From Antitrichia curtipendula (Eukaryota; Streptophyta; Bryopsida; Hypnales; Leucodontaceae), in contig OX579635.1 in NCBI GenBank assembly GCA_951230915.1, forward strand, positions 42,780,001 through 42,844,000: a stretch of DNA of 64,000 bases, given 5' to 3'. Each line of letters opens with the position of its first letter. The first letter of the stretch is position 1. Of this stretch, positions 1 through 12,900 are shown piece after piece. Position numbers and translations under genes: made by a program. Below the pieces are notes generated by a model. It was not told the origin of the DNA and did no database searches. It saw nothing but the letters and a program-made list of their open reading frames with translations.

Positions 1-1538
1 TCAATGAAGCAAGCTCCAAATCAACAATCTTCAGTTGCTTGCAACCATTCAACCAAAGCTTCTCCAACGACACCAAATTTCTCAATCCATGGGGTAGGGT
101 GTGCAAGGTCTCACAGCCTTCAAAGGATAGACTCTTTAAAGCCTTGAGATTCTCAAAGGATGCATGTCCCGCCTTCATGTTCTTGCAACCTTCAAAGCCA
201 AGCCATTCCAAACATGACATGTTGGCAATGCCTGGCGGAATATCTTCCAACATGTCACATCCCTTGAAATTCAATGTAATAAGTGATGTCAATGAAGCAA
301 GCTCCAAATCAACAATCTTCAGTTGCTTGCAACCATTCAACCAAAGCTTCTCCAACGACACCAAATTTCTCAATCCATGGGGTAGGGTGTGCAAGGTCTC
401 ACAGCCTTCAAAGGATAGACTCTTTAAAGCCTTGAGATTCTCAAAGGATGCATGTCCCGCCTTCATGTTCTTGCAACCTTCAAAGCCAAGCCATTCCAAA
501 CATGACATGTTGGCAATGCCTGGCGGAATATCTTCCAACATGTCACATCCCTTGAAATTCAATGTAGTAAGCGATGTCAATGAAGCAAGCTCCAAATCAA
601 CAATCCTTAGCTGCTTGCAATCATTGAAATAAAGCTCCTCCAACGACACCAAATTTCTCAATCCATGGGGTAGGGTGTGCAAGGTCTCACAGCCTTCAAA
701 GGATAGACTCTTTAAAGCCTTGAGATTCTCAAAGGATGCACGTCCCGCCTTCATGTTCTTGCAACCTTCAAAGCCAAGCCACTCCAAACATGACATGTTG
801 GCAATGCTTGGCGGAATCTCTTCCAACAATTCACATCCCTTGAAATTCAATGTAGTAAGCGATGTCAATGAAGCAAGCTCCAAATCAACAATCCTTAGCT
901 GCTTGCAATCATTGAAATAAAGCTCCTCCAACAACACCAAATTTCTCAATCCATGGGGTAGGGTGTGCAAGGTCTCACAGCCTTCAAAGGATAGACTCTT
1001 TAAAGCCTTGAGATTCTCAAAGGATGCATGTCCCGCCTTCATGTTCTTGCAACCTTCAAAGCCAAGCCACTCCAAACATGACATATTCGCAATGCTTGGC
1101 GGAATCTCTTCCAACAATTCACATCCCTTGAAATTCAATGTAGTAAGCGATGTCAATGAAGCAAGCTCCAAATCAACAATCCTTAGCTGCTTGCAATCAT
1201 TGAAATAAAGCTCCTCCAACGACACCAAATTTCTCAATCCATGGGGTAGGGTGTGCAAGGTCTCACAGCCTTCAAAGGATAGAGTCTTTAAAGCCTTGAG
1301 ATTCTCAAAGGATGCATGTCCCGCCTTCATGTTCTTGCAACCTACAAAGCTAAGCCGCTCCAAACATGACATATTCGCAATGCTTGGCGGAATCTCTTCC
1401 AACAACTCACATCCCTTGAAATTCAATGTAGTAAGCGATGTCAATGAAGCAAGCTCCAAATCAACAATCCTTAGCTGCTTGCAATCATTGAAATAAAGCT
1501 CCTCCAACGACACCAAATTTCTCAATCCATGGGGTAGG

Positions 1539-3840
1539 GTGTGCAAGGTCTCACAGCCTTCAAAGGATAGACTCTTTAAAGCCTTGAGATTCTCAAAGGA
1601 TGCATGTCCCGCCTTCATGTTCTTGCAACCTTCAAAGCCAAGCCGCTCCAAACATGACATATTCGCAATGCTTGGCGGAATCTCTTCCAACAACTCACAT
1701 CCCTTGAAATTCAATGTAGTAAGCGATGTCAATGAAGCAAGCTCCAAATCAACAATCCTTAGCTGCTTGCAATCATTGAAATAAAGCTCCTCCAACGACA
1801 CCAAATTTCTCAATCCATGGGGTAGGGTGTGCAAGGTCTCACAGCCTTCAAAGGATAGACTCTTTAAAGCCTTGAGATTCTCAAAGGATGCATGTCCCGC
1901 CTTCATGTTCTTGCAACCTACAAAGCTAAGCCATTCCAAACATGACATGTTGGCAATGCCTGGCGGAATCTCTTCCAACAATTCACATCCCTTGAAATTC
2001 AATGTAGTAAGTGATGTCAATGAAGCAAGCTCCAAATCAACAATCCTTAGCTGCTTGCAATCATTGAAATAAAGCTCCTCCAACGACACCAAATTTCTCA
2101 ATCCATGGGGTAGGGTGTGCAAGGTCTCACAGCCTTCAAAGGATAGACTCTTTAAAGCCTTGAGATTCTCAAAGGATGCATGTCCCGCCTTCATGTTCTT
2201 GCAACCTTCAAAGCCAAGCCGCTCCAAACATGACATATTCGCAATGCTTGGCGGAATCTCTTCCAACAACTCACATCCCTTGAAATTCAATGTAGTAAGC
2301 GATGTCAATGAAGCAAGCTCCAAATCAACAATCCTTAGCTGCTTGCAATCATTGAAATAAAGCTCCTCCAACGACACCAAATTTCTCAATCCATGGGGTA
2401 GGGTGTGCAAGGTCTCACAGCCTTCAAAGGATAGACTCTTTAAAGCCTTGAGATTCTCAAAGGATGCATGTCCCGCCTTCATGTTCTTGCAACCTTCAAA
2501 GCCAAGCCATTCCAAACATGACATATTCGCAATGCTTGGCGAAATCTCTTCCAACAATTCACATCCCTTGAAATTCAATGTAGTAAGCGATGTCAATGAA
2601 GCAAGCTCCAAATCAACAATCTTCAGTTGCTTGCAACCATTCAACCAAAGCTTCTCCAACGACACCAAATTTCTCAATCCATGGGGTAGGGTGTGCAAGG
2701 TCTCACAGCCTTCAAAGGATAGACTCTTTAAAGCCTTGAGATTCTCAAAGGATGCATGTCCCGCCTTCATGTTCTTGCAACCTTCAAAGCCAAGCCACTC
2801 CAAACATGACATATTCGCAATGCTTGGCGGAATCTCTTCCAACAATTCACATCCCTTGAAATTCAATGTAGTAAGCGATGTCAATGAAGCAAGCTCCAAA
2901 TCAACAATCCTTAGCTGCTTGCAATCATTGAAATAAAGCTCCTCCAACGACACCAAATTTCTCAATCCATGGGGTAGGGTGTGCAAGGTCTCACAGCCTT
3001 CAAAGGATAGACTCTTTAAAGCCTTGAGATTCTCAAAGGATGCATGTCCCGCCTTCATGTTCTTGCAACCTTCAAAGCCAAGCCGCTCCAAACATGACAT
3101 ATTCGCAATGCTTGGCGGAATCTCTTCCAACAACTCACATCCCTTGAAATTCAATGTAGTAAGCGATGTCAATGAAGCAAGCTCCAAATCAACAATCCTT
3201 AGCTGCTTGCAATCATTGAAATAAAGCTCCTCCAACGACACCAAATTTCTCAATCCATGGGGTAGGGTGTGCAAGGTCTCACAGCCTTCAAAGGATAGAC
3301 TCTTTAAAGCCTTGAGATTCTCAAAGGATGCATGTCCCGCCTTCATGTTCTTGCAACCTACAAAGCTAAGCCATTCCAAACATGACATGTTGGCAATGCC
3401 TGGCGGAATCTCTTCCAACAATTCACATCCCTTGAAATTCAATGTAGTAAGTGATGTCAATGAAGCAAGCTCCAAATCAACAATCCTTAGCTGCTTGCAA
3501 TCATTGAAATAAAGCTCCTCCAACGACACCAAATTTCTCAATCCATGGGGTAGGGTGTGCAAGGTCTCACAGCCTTCAAAGGATAGACTCTTTAAAGCCT
3601 TGAGATTCTCAAAGGATGCATGTCCCGCCTTCATGTTCTTGCAACCTTCAAAGCCAAGCCGCTCCAAACATGACATATTCGCAATGCTTGGCGGAATCTC
3701 TTCCAACAACTCACATCCCTTGAAATTCAATGTAGTAAGCGATGTCAATGAAGCAAGCTCCAAATCAACAATCCTTAGCTGCTTGCAATCATTGAAATAA
3801 AGCTCCTCCAACGACACCAAATTTCTCAATCCATGGGGTA
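1539..3840 (-). repeat. Second higher-order duplication, period 1,440 bp (5 units)
   Basis: Units starting at 1539, 1827 and 2115 carry the same variants (CCGCTCC; CTACAAAGCTAAGCCATTCC; CCGCTCC again) as units at 2979, 3267 and 3555, exactly 1,440 bp apart. This period differs from the 2,880/2,592-bp blocks to the right, so at least two independent segmental duplications shaped the array. Confidence 0.75.
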
Positions 3841-4522
3841 GGGTGTGCAAGGTCTCACAGCCTTCAAAGGATAGACTCTTTAAAGCCTTGAGATTCTCAA
3901 AGGATGCATGTCCCGCCTTCATGTTCTTGCAACCTTCAAAGCCAAGCCGCTCCAAACATGACATATTCGCAATGCTTGGCGGAATCTCTTCCAACAACTC
4001 ACATCCCTTGAAATTCAATGTAGTAAGCGATGTCAATGAAGCAAGCTCCAAATCAACAATCCTTAGCTGCTTGCAATCATTGAAATAAAGCTCCTCCAAC
4101 GACACCAAATTTCTCAATCCATGGGGTAGGGTGTGCAAGGTCTCACAGCCTTCAAAGGATAGACTCTTTAAAGCCTTGAGATTCTCAAAGGATGCATGTC
4201 CCGCCTTCATGTTCTTGCAACCTTCAAAGCCAAGCCACTCCAAACATGACATATTCGCAATGCTTGGCGGAATCTCTTCCAACAATTCACATCCCTTGAA
4301 ATTCAATGTAGTAAGCGATGTCAATGAAGCAAGCTCCAAATCAACAATCCTTAGCTGCTTGCAATCATTGAAATAAAGCTCCTCCAACGACACCAAATTT
4401 CTCAATCCATGGGGTAGGGTGTGCAAGGTCTCACAGCCTTCAAAGGATAGAGTCTTTAAAACCTTGAGATTCTCAAAGGATGCATGTCCCACCTTCATTT
4501 TCTTGCAACCTACAAAGCGAAG

Positions 4523-4525
4523 CTA
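4523..4525 (-). other. Amber nonsense codon in LRR unit (distal copy)
   Basis: Same TGG-to-TAG change, 2,880 bp (10 units) from the copy at 7403. Confidence 0.9.
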
Positions 4526-7402
4526 TTCCAAACATGACATGTTGGCAATGCCTGGCGGAATATCTTCCAACATGTCACATCCCTTGAAATCCAATGTAGT
4601 AAGTGATGTCAATGAAGCAAGCTCCAAATCAACAATCTTCAGTTGCTTGCAACCATTCAACCAAAGCTTCTCCAACGACACCAAATTTCTCAATCCATGG
4701 GGTAGGGTGTGCAAGGTCTCACAGCCTTCAAAGGATAGACTCTTTAAAGCCTTGAGATTCTCAAAGGATGCATGTCCCGCCTTCATGTTCTTGCAACCTT
4801 CAAAGCCAAGCCATTCCAAACAAGACATGTTGGCAATGCCTGGCGGAATATCTTCCAACATGTCACATCCCTTGAAATTCAATGTAGTAAGTGATGTCAA
4901 TGAAGCAAGCTCCAAATCAACAATCCTTAGCTGCTTGCAATCATTGAAATAAAGCTCCTCCAACGACACCAAATTTCTCAATCCATGGGGTAGGGTGTGC
5001 AAGGTCTCACAGCCTTCAAAGGATAGACTCTTTAAAGCCTTGAGATTCTCAAAGGATGCATGTCCCGCCTTCATGTTCTTGCAACCTTCAAAGCCAAGCC
5101 GCTCCAAACATGACATATTCGCAATGCTTGGCGGAATCTCTTCCAACAACTCACATCCCTTGAAATTCAATGTAGTAAGCGATGTCAATGAAGCAAGCTC
5201 CAAATCAACAATCCTTAGCTGCTTGCAATCATTGAAATAAAGCTCCTCCAACGACACCAAATTTCTCAATCCATGGGGTAGGGTGTGCAAGGTCTCACAG
5301 CCTTCAAAGGATAGACTCTTTAAAGCCTTGAGATTCTCAAAGGATGCATGTCCCGCCTTCATATTCTTGCAACCTTCAAAGCCAAGCCACTCCAAACATG
5401 ACATATTCGCAATGCTTGGCGGAATCTCTTCCAACAATTCACATCCCCTGAAATTCAATGTAGTAAGCGATGTCAATGAAGCAAGCTCCAAATCAACAAT
5501 CCTTAGCTGCTTGCAATCCTTGAAATAAAGCTCCTCCAACGACACCAAATTTCTCAATCCATGGGGTAGGGTGTGCAAGGTCTCACAGCCTTCAAAGGAT
5601 AGACTCTTTAAAGCCTTGAGATTCTCAAAGGATGCATGTCCCGCCTTCATGTTCTTGCAACCTTCAAAGCCAAGCCATTCCAAACATGACATATTCGCAA
5701 TGCTTGGCGGAATCTCTTCCAACAATTCACATCCCTTGAAATTCAATGTAGTAAGCGATGTCAATGAAGCAAGCTCCAAATCAACAATCTTCAGTTGCTT
5801 GCAACCATCCAACCAAAGCTTCTCCAACGACACCAAATTTCTCAATCCATGGGGTAGGGTGTGCAAGGTCTCACAGCCTTCAAAGGATAGACTCTTTAAA
5901 GCCTTGAGATTCTCAAAGGATGCATGTCCCGCCTTCATGTTCTTGCAACCTTCAAAGCCAAGCCATTCCAAACATGACATATTCGCAATGCTTGGCGGAA
6001 TCTCTTCCAACAACTCACATCCCTTGAAATCCAATGTAGTAAGTGATGTCAATGAAGCAAGCTCCAAATCAACAATCTTCAGTTGCTTGCAACCATTCAA
6101 CCAAAGCTTCTCCAACGACACCAAATTTCTCAATCCATGGGGTAGGGTGTGCAAGGTCTCACAGCCTTCAAAGGATAGACTCTTTAAAGCCTTGAGATTC
6201 TCAAAGGATGCATGTCCCGCCTTCATGTTCTTGCAACCTTCAAAGCCAAGCCACTCCAAACATGACATATTCGCAATGCTTGGCGGAATCTCTTCCAACA
6301 ATTCACATCCCTTGAAATTCAATGTAGTAAGCGATGTCAATGAAGCAAGCTCCAAATCAACAATCTTCAGTTGCTTGCAACCATTCAACCAAAGCTTCTC
6401 CAACGACACCAAATTTCTCAATCCATGGGGTAGGGTGTGCAAGGTCTCACAGCCTTCAAAGGATAGACTCTTTAAAGCCTTAAGATTCTCAAAGGATGCA
6501 CGTCCCGCCTTCATTTTCTTGCAACCTACAAAGCGAAGCCATTCCAAACATGACATATTCGCAATGCCTGGCGGAATATCTTCCAACATGTCACATCCCT
6601 TGAAATTCAATGTAGTAAGTGATGTCAATGAAGCAAGCTCCAAATCAACAATCTTCAGTTGCTTGCAACCATTCAACCAAAGCTTCTCCAACGACACCAA
6701 ATTTCTCAATCCATGGGGTAGGGTGTGCAAGGTCTCACAGCCTTCAAAGGATAGACTCTTTAAAGCCTTGAGATTCTCAAAGGATGCATGTCCCGCCTTC
6801 ATGTTCTTGCAACCTTCAAAGCCAAGCCATTCCAAACATGACATGTTGGCAATGCCTGGCGGAATATCTTCCAACATGTCACATCCCTTGAAATTCAATG
6901 TAATAAGTGATGTCAATGAAGCAAGCTCCAAATCAACAATCTTCAGTTGCTTGCAACCATTCAACCAAAGCTTCTCCAACGACACCAAATTTCTCAATCC
7001 ATGGGGTAGGGTGTGCAAGGTCTCACAGCCTTCAAAGGATAGAGTCTTTAAAGCCTTGAGATTCTCAAAGGATGCACGTCCCGCCTTCATGTTCTTGCAA
7101 CCTTCAAAGCCAAGCCACTCCAAACATGACATATTCGCAATGCTTGGCGGAATCTCTTCCAACAATTCACATCCCTTGAAATTCAATGTAGTAAGCGATG
7201 TCAATGAAGCAAGCTCCAAATCAACAATCCTTAGCTGCTTGCAATCATTGAAATAAAGCTCCTCCAACGACACCAAATTTCTCAATCCATGGGGTAGGGT
7301 GTGCAAGGTCTCACAGCCTTCAAAGGATAGACTCTTTAAAGCCTTGAGATTCTCAAAGGATGCATGTCCCACCTTCATTTTCTTGCAACCTACAAAGCGA
7401 AG

Positions 7403-7405
7403 CTA
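7403..7405 (-). other. Amber nonsense codon in LRR unit (middle copy)
   Basis: Same TGG-to-TAG change in the same unit type, with the same flanking variants, 2,592 bp (9 units) from the copy at 9995. Confidence 0.9.
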
Positions 7406-9994
7406 TTCCAAACATGACATGTTGGCAATGCCTGGCGGAATATCTTCCAACATGTCACATCCCTTGAAATCCAATGTAGTAAGCGATGTCAATGAAGCAA
7501 GCTCCAAATCAACAATCCTTAGCTGCTTGCAATCATTGAAATAAAGCTCCTCCAACGACACCAAATTTCTCAATCCATGGGGTAGGGTGTGCAAGGTCTC
7601 ACAGCCTTCAAAGGATAGAGTCTTTAAAGCCTTGAGATTCTCAAAGGATGCATGTCCCGCCTTCATGTTCTTGCAACCTTCAAAGCCAAGCCATTCCAAA
7701 CAAGACATGTTGGCAATGCCTGGCGGAATATCTTCCAACATGTCACATCCCTTGAAATTCAATGTAGTAAGTGATGTCAATGAAGCAAGCTCCAAATCAA
7801 CAATCCTTAGCTGCTTGCAATCATTGAAATAAAGCTCCTCCAACGACACCAAATTTCTCAATCCATGGGGTAGGGTGTGCAAGGTCTCACAGCCTTCAAA
7901 GGATAGACTCTTTAAAGCCTTGAGATTCTCAAAGGATGCATGTCCCGCCTTCATGTTCTTGCAACCTTCAAAGCCAAGCCGCTCCAAACATGACATATTC
8001 GCAATGCTTGGCGGAATCTCTTCCAACAACTCACATCCCTTGAAATTCAATGTAGTAAGCGATGTCAATGAAGCAAGCTCCAAATCAACAATCCTTAGCT
8101 GCTTGCAATCATTGAAATAAAGCTCCTCCAACGACACCAAATTTCTCAATCCATGGGGTAGGGTGTGCAAGGTCTCACAGCCTTCAAAGGATAGACTCTT
8201 TAAAGCCTTGAGATTCTCAAAGGATGCATGTCCCGCCTTCATATTCTTGCAACCTTCAAAGCCAAGCCACTCCAAACATGACATATTCGCAATGCTTGGC
8301 GGAATCTCTTCCAACAATTCACATCCCCTGAAATTCAATGTAGTAAGCGATGTCAATGAAGCAAGCTCCAAATCAACAATCCTTAGCTGCTTGCAATCAT
8401 TGAAATAAAGCTCCTCCAACGACACCAAATTTCTCAATCCATGGGGTAGGGTGTGCAAGGTCTCACAGCCTTCAAAGGATAGACTCTTTAAAGCCTTGAG
8501 ATTCTCAAAGGATGCATGTCCCGCCTTCATGTTCTTGCAACCTTCAAAGCCAAGCCGCTCCAAACATGACATATTCGCAATGCTTGGCGGAATCTCTTCC
8601 AACAACTCACATCCCTTGAAATTCAATGTAGTAAGCGATGTCAATGAAGCAAGCTCCAAATCAACAATCCTTAGCTGCTTGCAATCATTGAAATAAAGCT
8701 CCTCCAACGACACCAAATTTCTCAATCCATGGGGTAGGGTGTGCAAGGTCTCACAGCCTTCAAAGGATAGACTCTTTAAAGCCTTGAGATTCTCAAAGGA
8801 TGCATGTCCCGCCTTCATGTTCTTGCAACCTTCAAAGCCAAGCCGCTCCAAACATGACATATTCGCAATGCTTGGCGGAATCTCTTCCAACAACTCACAT
8901 CCCTTGAAATCCAATGTAGTAAGTGATGTCAATGAAGCAAGCTCCAAATCAACAATCTTCAGTTGCTTGCAACCATTCAACCAAAGCTTCTCCAACGACA
9001 CCAAATTTCTCAATCCATGGGGTAGGGTGTGCAAGGTCTCACAGCCTTCAAAGGATAGACTCTTTAAAGCCTTAAGATTCTCAAAGGATGCACGTCCCGC
9101 CTTCATTTTCTTGCAACCTACAAAGCGAAGCCATTCCAAACATGACGTATTCGCAATGCCTGGCGGAATATCTTCCAACATGTCACATCCCTTGAAATTC
9201 AATGTAGTAAGTGATGTCAATGAAGCAAGCTCCAAATCAACAATCTTCAGTTGCTTGCAACCATTCAACCAAAGCTTCTCCAACGACACCAAATTTCTCA
9301 ATCCATGGGGTAGGGTGTGCAAGGTCTCACAGCCTTCAAAGGATAGACTCTTTAAAGCCTTAAGATTCTCAAAGGATGCACGTCCCGCCTTCATTTTCTT
9401 GCAACCTACAAAGCGAAGCCATTCCAAACATGACATATTCGCAATGCCTGGCGGAATATCTTCCAACATGTCACATCCCTTGAAATTCAATGTAATAAGT
9501 GATGTCAATGAAGCAAGCTCCAAATCAACAATCTTCAGTTGCTTGCAACCATTCAACCAAAGCTTCTCCAACGACACCAAATTTCTCAATCCATGGGGTA
9601 GGGTGTGCAAGGTCTCACAGCCTTCAAAGGATAGAGTCTTTAAAGCCTTGAGATTCTCAAAGGATGCACGTCCCGCCTTCATGTTCTTGCAACCTTCAAA
9701 GCCAAGCCACTCCAAACATGACATATTCGCAATGCTTGGCGGAATCTCTTCCAACAATTCACATCCCTTGAAATTCAATGTAGTAAGCGATGTCAATGAA
9801 GCAAGCTCCAAATCAACAATCCTTAGCTGCTTGCAATCATTGAAATAAAGCTCCTCCAACGACACCAAATTTCTCAATCCATGGGGTAGGGTGTGCAAGG
9901 TCTCACAGCCTTCAAAGGATAGACTCTTTAAAGCCTTGAGATTCTCAAAGGATGCATGTCCCACCTTCATTTTCTTGCAACCTACAAAGCGAAG

Positions 9995-9997
9995 CTA
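9995..9997 (-). other. Amber nonsense codon in LRR unit (copy nearest the 5' end)
   Basis: Plus strand CTA within GAAGCTATTCC; other units read GCCATTCC, which is TGG (Trp) on the minus strand. A single G-to-A change gives TAG. It ends the predicted protein. Identical lesions are at 7403-7405 and 4523-4525. Confidence 0.9.
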
Positions 9998-12900
9998 TTC
10001 CAAACATGACATGTTGGCAATGCCTGGCGGAATATCTTCCAACATGTCACATCCCTTGAAATCCAATGTAGTAAGCGATGTCAATGAAGCAAGCTCCAAA
10101 TCAACAATCCTTAGCTGCTTGCAATCATTGAAATAAAGCTCCTCCAACGACACCAAATTTCTCAATCCATGGGGTAGGGTGTGCAAGGTCTCACAGCCTT
10201 CAAAGGATAGACTCTTTAAAGCCTTGAGATTCTCAAAGGATGCACGTCCCGCCTTCATGTTCTTGCAACCTTCAAAGCCAAGCCATTCCAAACAAGACAT
10301 GTTGGCAATGCCTGGCGGAATATCTTCCAACATGTCACATCCCTTGAAATTCAATGTAGTAAGTGATGTCAATGAAGCAAGCTCCAAATCAACAATCCTT
10401 AGCTGCTTGCAATCATTGAAATAAAGCTCCTCCAACGACACCAAATTTCTCAATCCATGGGGTAGGGTGTGCAAGGTCTCACAGCCTTCAAAGGATAGAG
10501 TCTTTAAAGCCTTGAGATTCTCAAAGGATGCATGTCCCGCCTTCATGTTCTTGCAACCTTCAAAGCCAAGCCGCTCCAAACATGACATATTCGCAATGCT
10601 TGGCGGAATCTCTTCCAACAACTCACATCCCTTGAAATTCAATGTAGTAAGCGATGTCAATGAAGCAAGCTCCAAATCAACAATCCTTAGCTGCTTGCAA
10701 TCATTGAAATAAAGCTCCTCCAACGACACCAAATTTCTCAATCCATGGGGTAGGGTGTGCAAGGTCTCACAGCCTTCAAAGGATAGACTCTTTAAAGCCT
10801 TGAGATTCTCAAAGGATGCATGTCCCGCCTTCATATTCTTGCAACCTTCAAAGCCAAGCCACTCCAAACATGACATATTCGCAATGCTTGGCGGAATCTC
10901 TTCCAACAATTCACATCCCCTGAAATTCAATGTAGTAAGCGATGTCAATGAAGCAAGCTCCAAATCAACAATCCTTAGCTGCTTGCAATCATTGAAATAA
11001 AGCTCCTCCAACGACACCAAATTTCTCAATCCATGGGGTAGGGTGTGCAAGGTCTCACAGCCTTCAAAGGATAGACTCTTTAAAGCCTTGAGATTCTCAA
11101 AGGATGCATGTCCCGCCTTCATGTTCTTGCAACCTTCAAAGCCAAGCCATTCCAAACATGACATATTCGCAATGCTTGGCGGAATCTCTTCCAACAATTC
11201 ACATCCCTTGAAATTCAATGTAGTAAGCGATGTCAATGAAGCAAGCTCCAAATCAACAATCTTCAGTTGCTTGCAACCATCCAACCAAAGCTTCTCCAAC
11301 GACACCAAATTTCTCAATCCATGGGGTAGGGTGTGCAAGGTCTCACAGCCTTCAAAGGATAGACTCTTTAAAGCCTTGAGATTCTCAAAGGATGCATGTC
11401 CCGCCTTCATGTTCTTGCAACCTTCAAAGCCAAGCCATTCCAAACATGACATATTCGCAATGCTTGGCGGAATCTCTTCCAACAACTCACATCCCTTGAA
11501 ATCCAATGTAGTAAGTGATGTCAATGAAGCAAGCTCCAAATCAACAATCTTCAGTTGCTTGCAACCATTCAACCAAAGCTTCTCCAACGACACCAAATTT
11601 CTCAATCCATGGGGTAGGGTGTGCAAGGTCTCACAGCCTTCAAAGGATAGACTCTTTAAAGCCTTGAGATTCTCAAAGGATGCATGTCCCGCCTTCATGT
11701 TCTTGCAACCTTCAAAGCCAAGCCATTCCAAACATGACATATTCGCAATGCTTGGCGGAATCTCTTCCAACAATTCACATCCCTTGAAATTCAATGTAGT
11801 AAGCGATGTCAATGAAGCAAGCTCCAAATCAACAATCTTCAGTTGCTTGCAACCATTCAACCAAAGCTTCTCCAACGACACCAAATTTCTCAATCCATGG
11901 GGTAGGGTGTGCAAGGTCTCACAGCCTTCAAAGGATAGACTCTTTAAAGCCTTAAGATTCTCAAAGGATGCACGTCCCGCCTTCATTTTCTTGCAACCTA
12001 CAAAGCGAAGCCATTCCAAACATGACATATTCGCAATGCCTGGCGGAATATCTTCCAACATGTCACATCCCTTGAAATTCAATGTAGTAAGTGATGTCAA
12101 TGAAGCAAGCCCCAAATCAACAATCTTCAGTTGCTTGCAACCATTCAACCAAAGCTTCTCCAACGACACCAAATTTCTCAATCCATGGGGTAGGGTGTGC
12201 AAGGTCTCACAGCCTTCAAAGGATAGACTCTTTAAAGCCTTGAGATTCTCAAAGGATGCATGTCCCGCCTTCATGTTCTTGCAACCTTCAAAGCCAAGCC
12301 ATTCCAAACATGACATGTTGGCAATGCCTGGCGGAATATCTTCCAACATGTCACATCCCTTGAAATTCAATGTAATAAGTGATGTCAATGAAGCAAGCTC
12401 CAAATCAACAATCTTCAGTTGCTTGCAACCATTCAACCAAAGCTTCTCCAACGACACCAAATTTCTCAATCCATGGGGTAGGGTGTGCAAGGTCTCACAG
12501 CCTTCAAAGGATAGAGTCTTTAAAGCCTTGAGATTCTCAAAGGATGCACGTCCCGCCTTCATGTTCTTGCAACCTTCAAAGCCAAGCCACTCCAAACATG
12601 ACATGTTGGCAATGCTTGGCGGAATCTCTTCCAACAATTCACATCCCTTGAAATTCAATGTAGTAAGCGATGTCAATGAAGCAAGCTCCAAATCAACAAT
12701 CCTTAGCTGCTTGCAATCATTGAAATAAAGCTCCTCCAACGACACCAAATTTCTCAATCCATGGGGTAGGGTGTGCAAGGTCTCACAGCCTTCAAAGGAT
12801 AGACTCTTTAAAGCCTTGAGATTCTCAAAGGATGCATGTCCCGCCTTCATGTTCTTGCAACCTTCAAAGCCAAGCCACTCCAAACATGACATATTCGCAA

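Larger units (their letters stand above)
1..9994 (-). pseudogene. In-frame LRR coding sequence beyond the first stop (unit array, 3' continuation)
   Basis: The minus-strand frame of exon 3 (first codon bases at positions congruent to 1 modulo 3) continues from 9994 to the left edge. It encodes about 3,300 more residues of the same LRR unit, broken only by two further copies of the same TAG (7405-7403 and 4525-4523). The two long open stretches, 951 and 855 codons including an ATG 22 bases past each stop, have no kinase, NB-ARC or visible promoter, so I do not call them separate genes. It may be untranslated 3' sequence, a decaying part of the gene, or a reservoir of units for recombination with the translated part. 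The true end lies outside the window. Confidence 0.7.
4523..12770 (-). repeat. Higher-order repeat: three blocks of 9-10 LRR units sharing marker variants
   Basis: Blocks begin at the amber-bearing unit: 4523-7402 (2,880 bp, 10 units), 7403-9994 (2,592 bp, 9 units) and 9995 to about 12770. Each block has the same neighbours in the same order: the stop unit, then a unit with AAACAAGAC in place of AAACATGAC (synonymous), then a unit with GCCGCTCC, then a unit with TTCATATTC and CCCCTGAAA. The stretch near 5571-7256 matches 11043-12728 almost exactly at an offset of 5,472 bp (19 units). The middle block has lost or gained one unit relative to the first. Confidence 0.85.

Noticed and set aside
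4523..9970. Two separate minus-strand LRR-only genes (951 and 855 codons)
   Set aside because: Each simply begins at the first ATG after a copied amber codon and continues the exon 3 frame. No signal peptide, NB-ARC, kinase or promoter lies at either start.
4523..9997. Stop-codon recoding or RNA editing restoring tryptophan
   Set aside because: C-to-U editing cannot turn UAG into UGG, and A-to-I editing of nuclear mRNA is not established in plants. Nothing in the flanks suggests a recoding signal. Left as something only transcript or protein data could revive.
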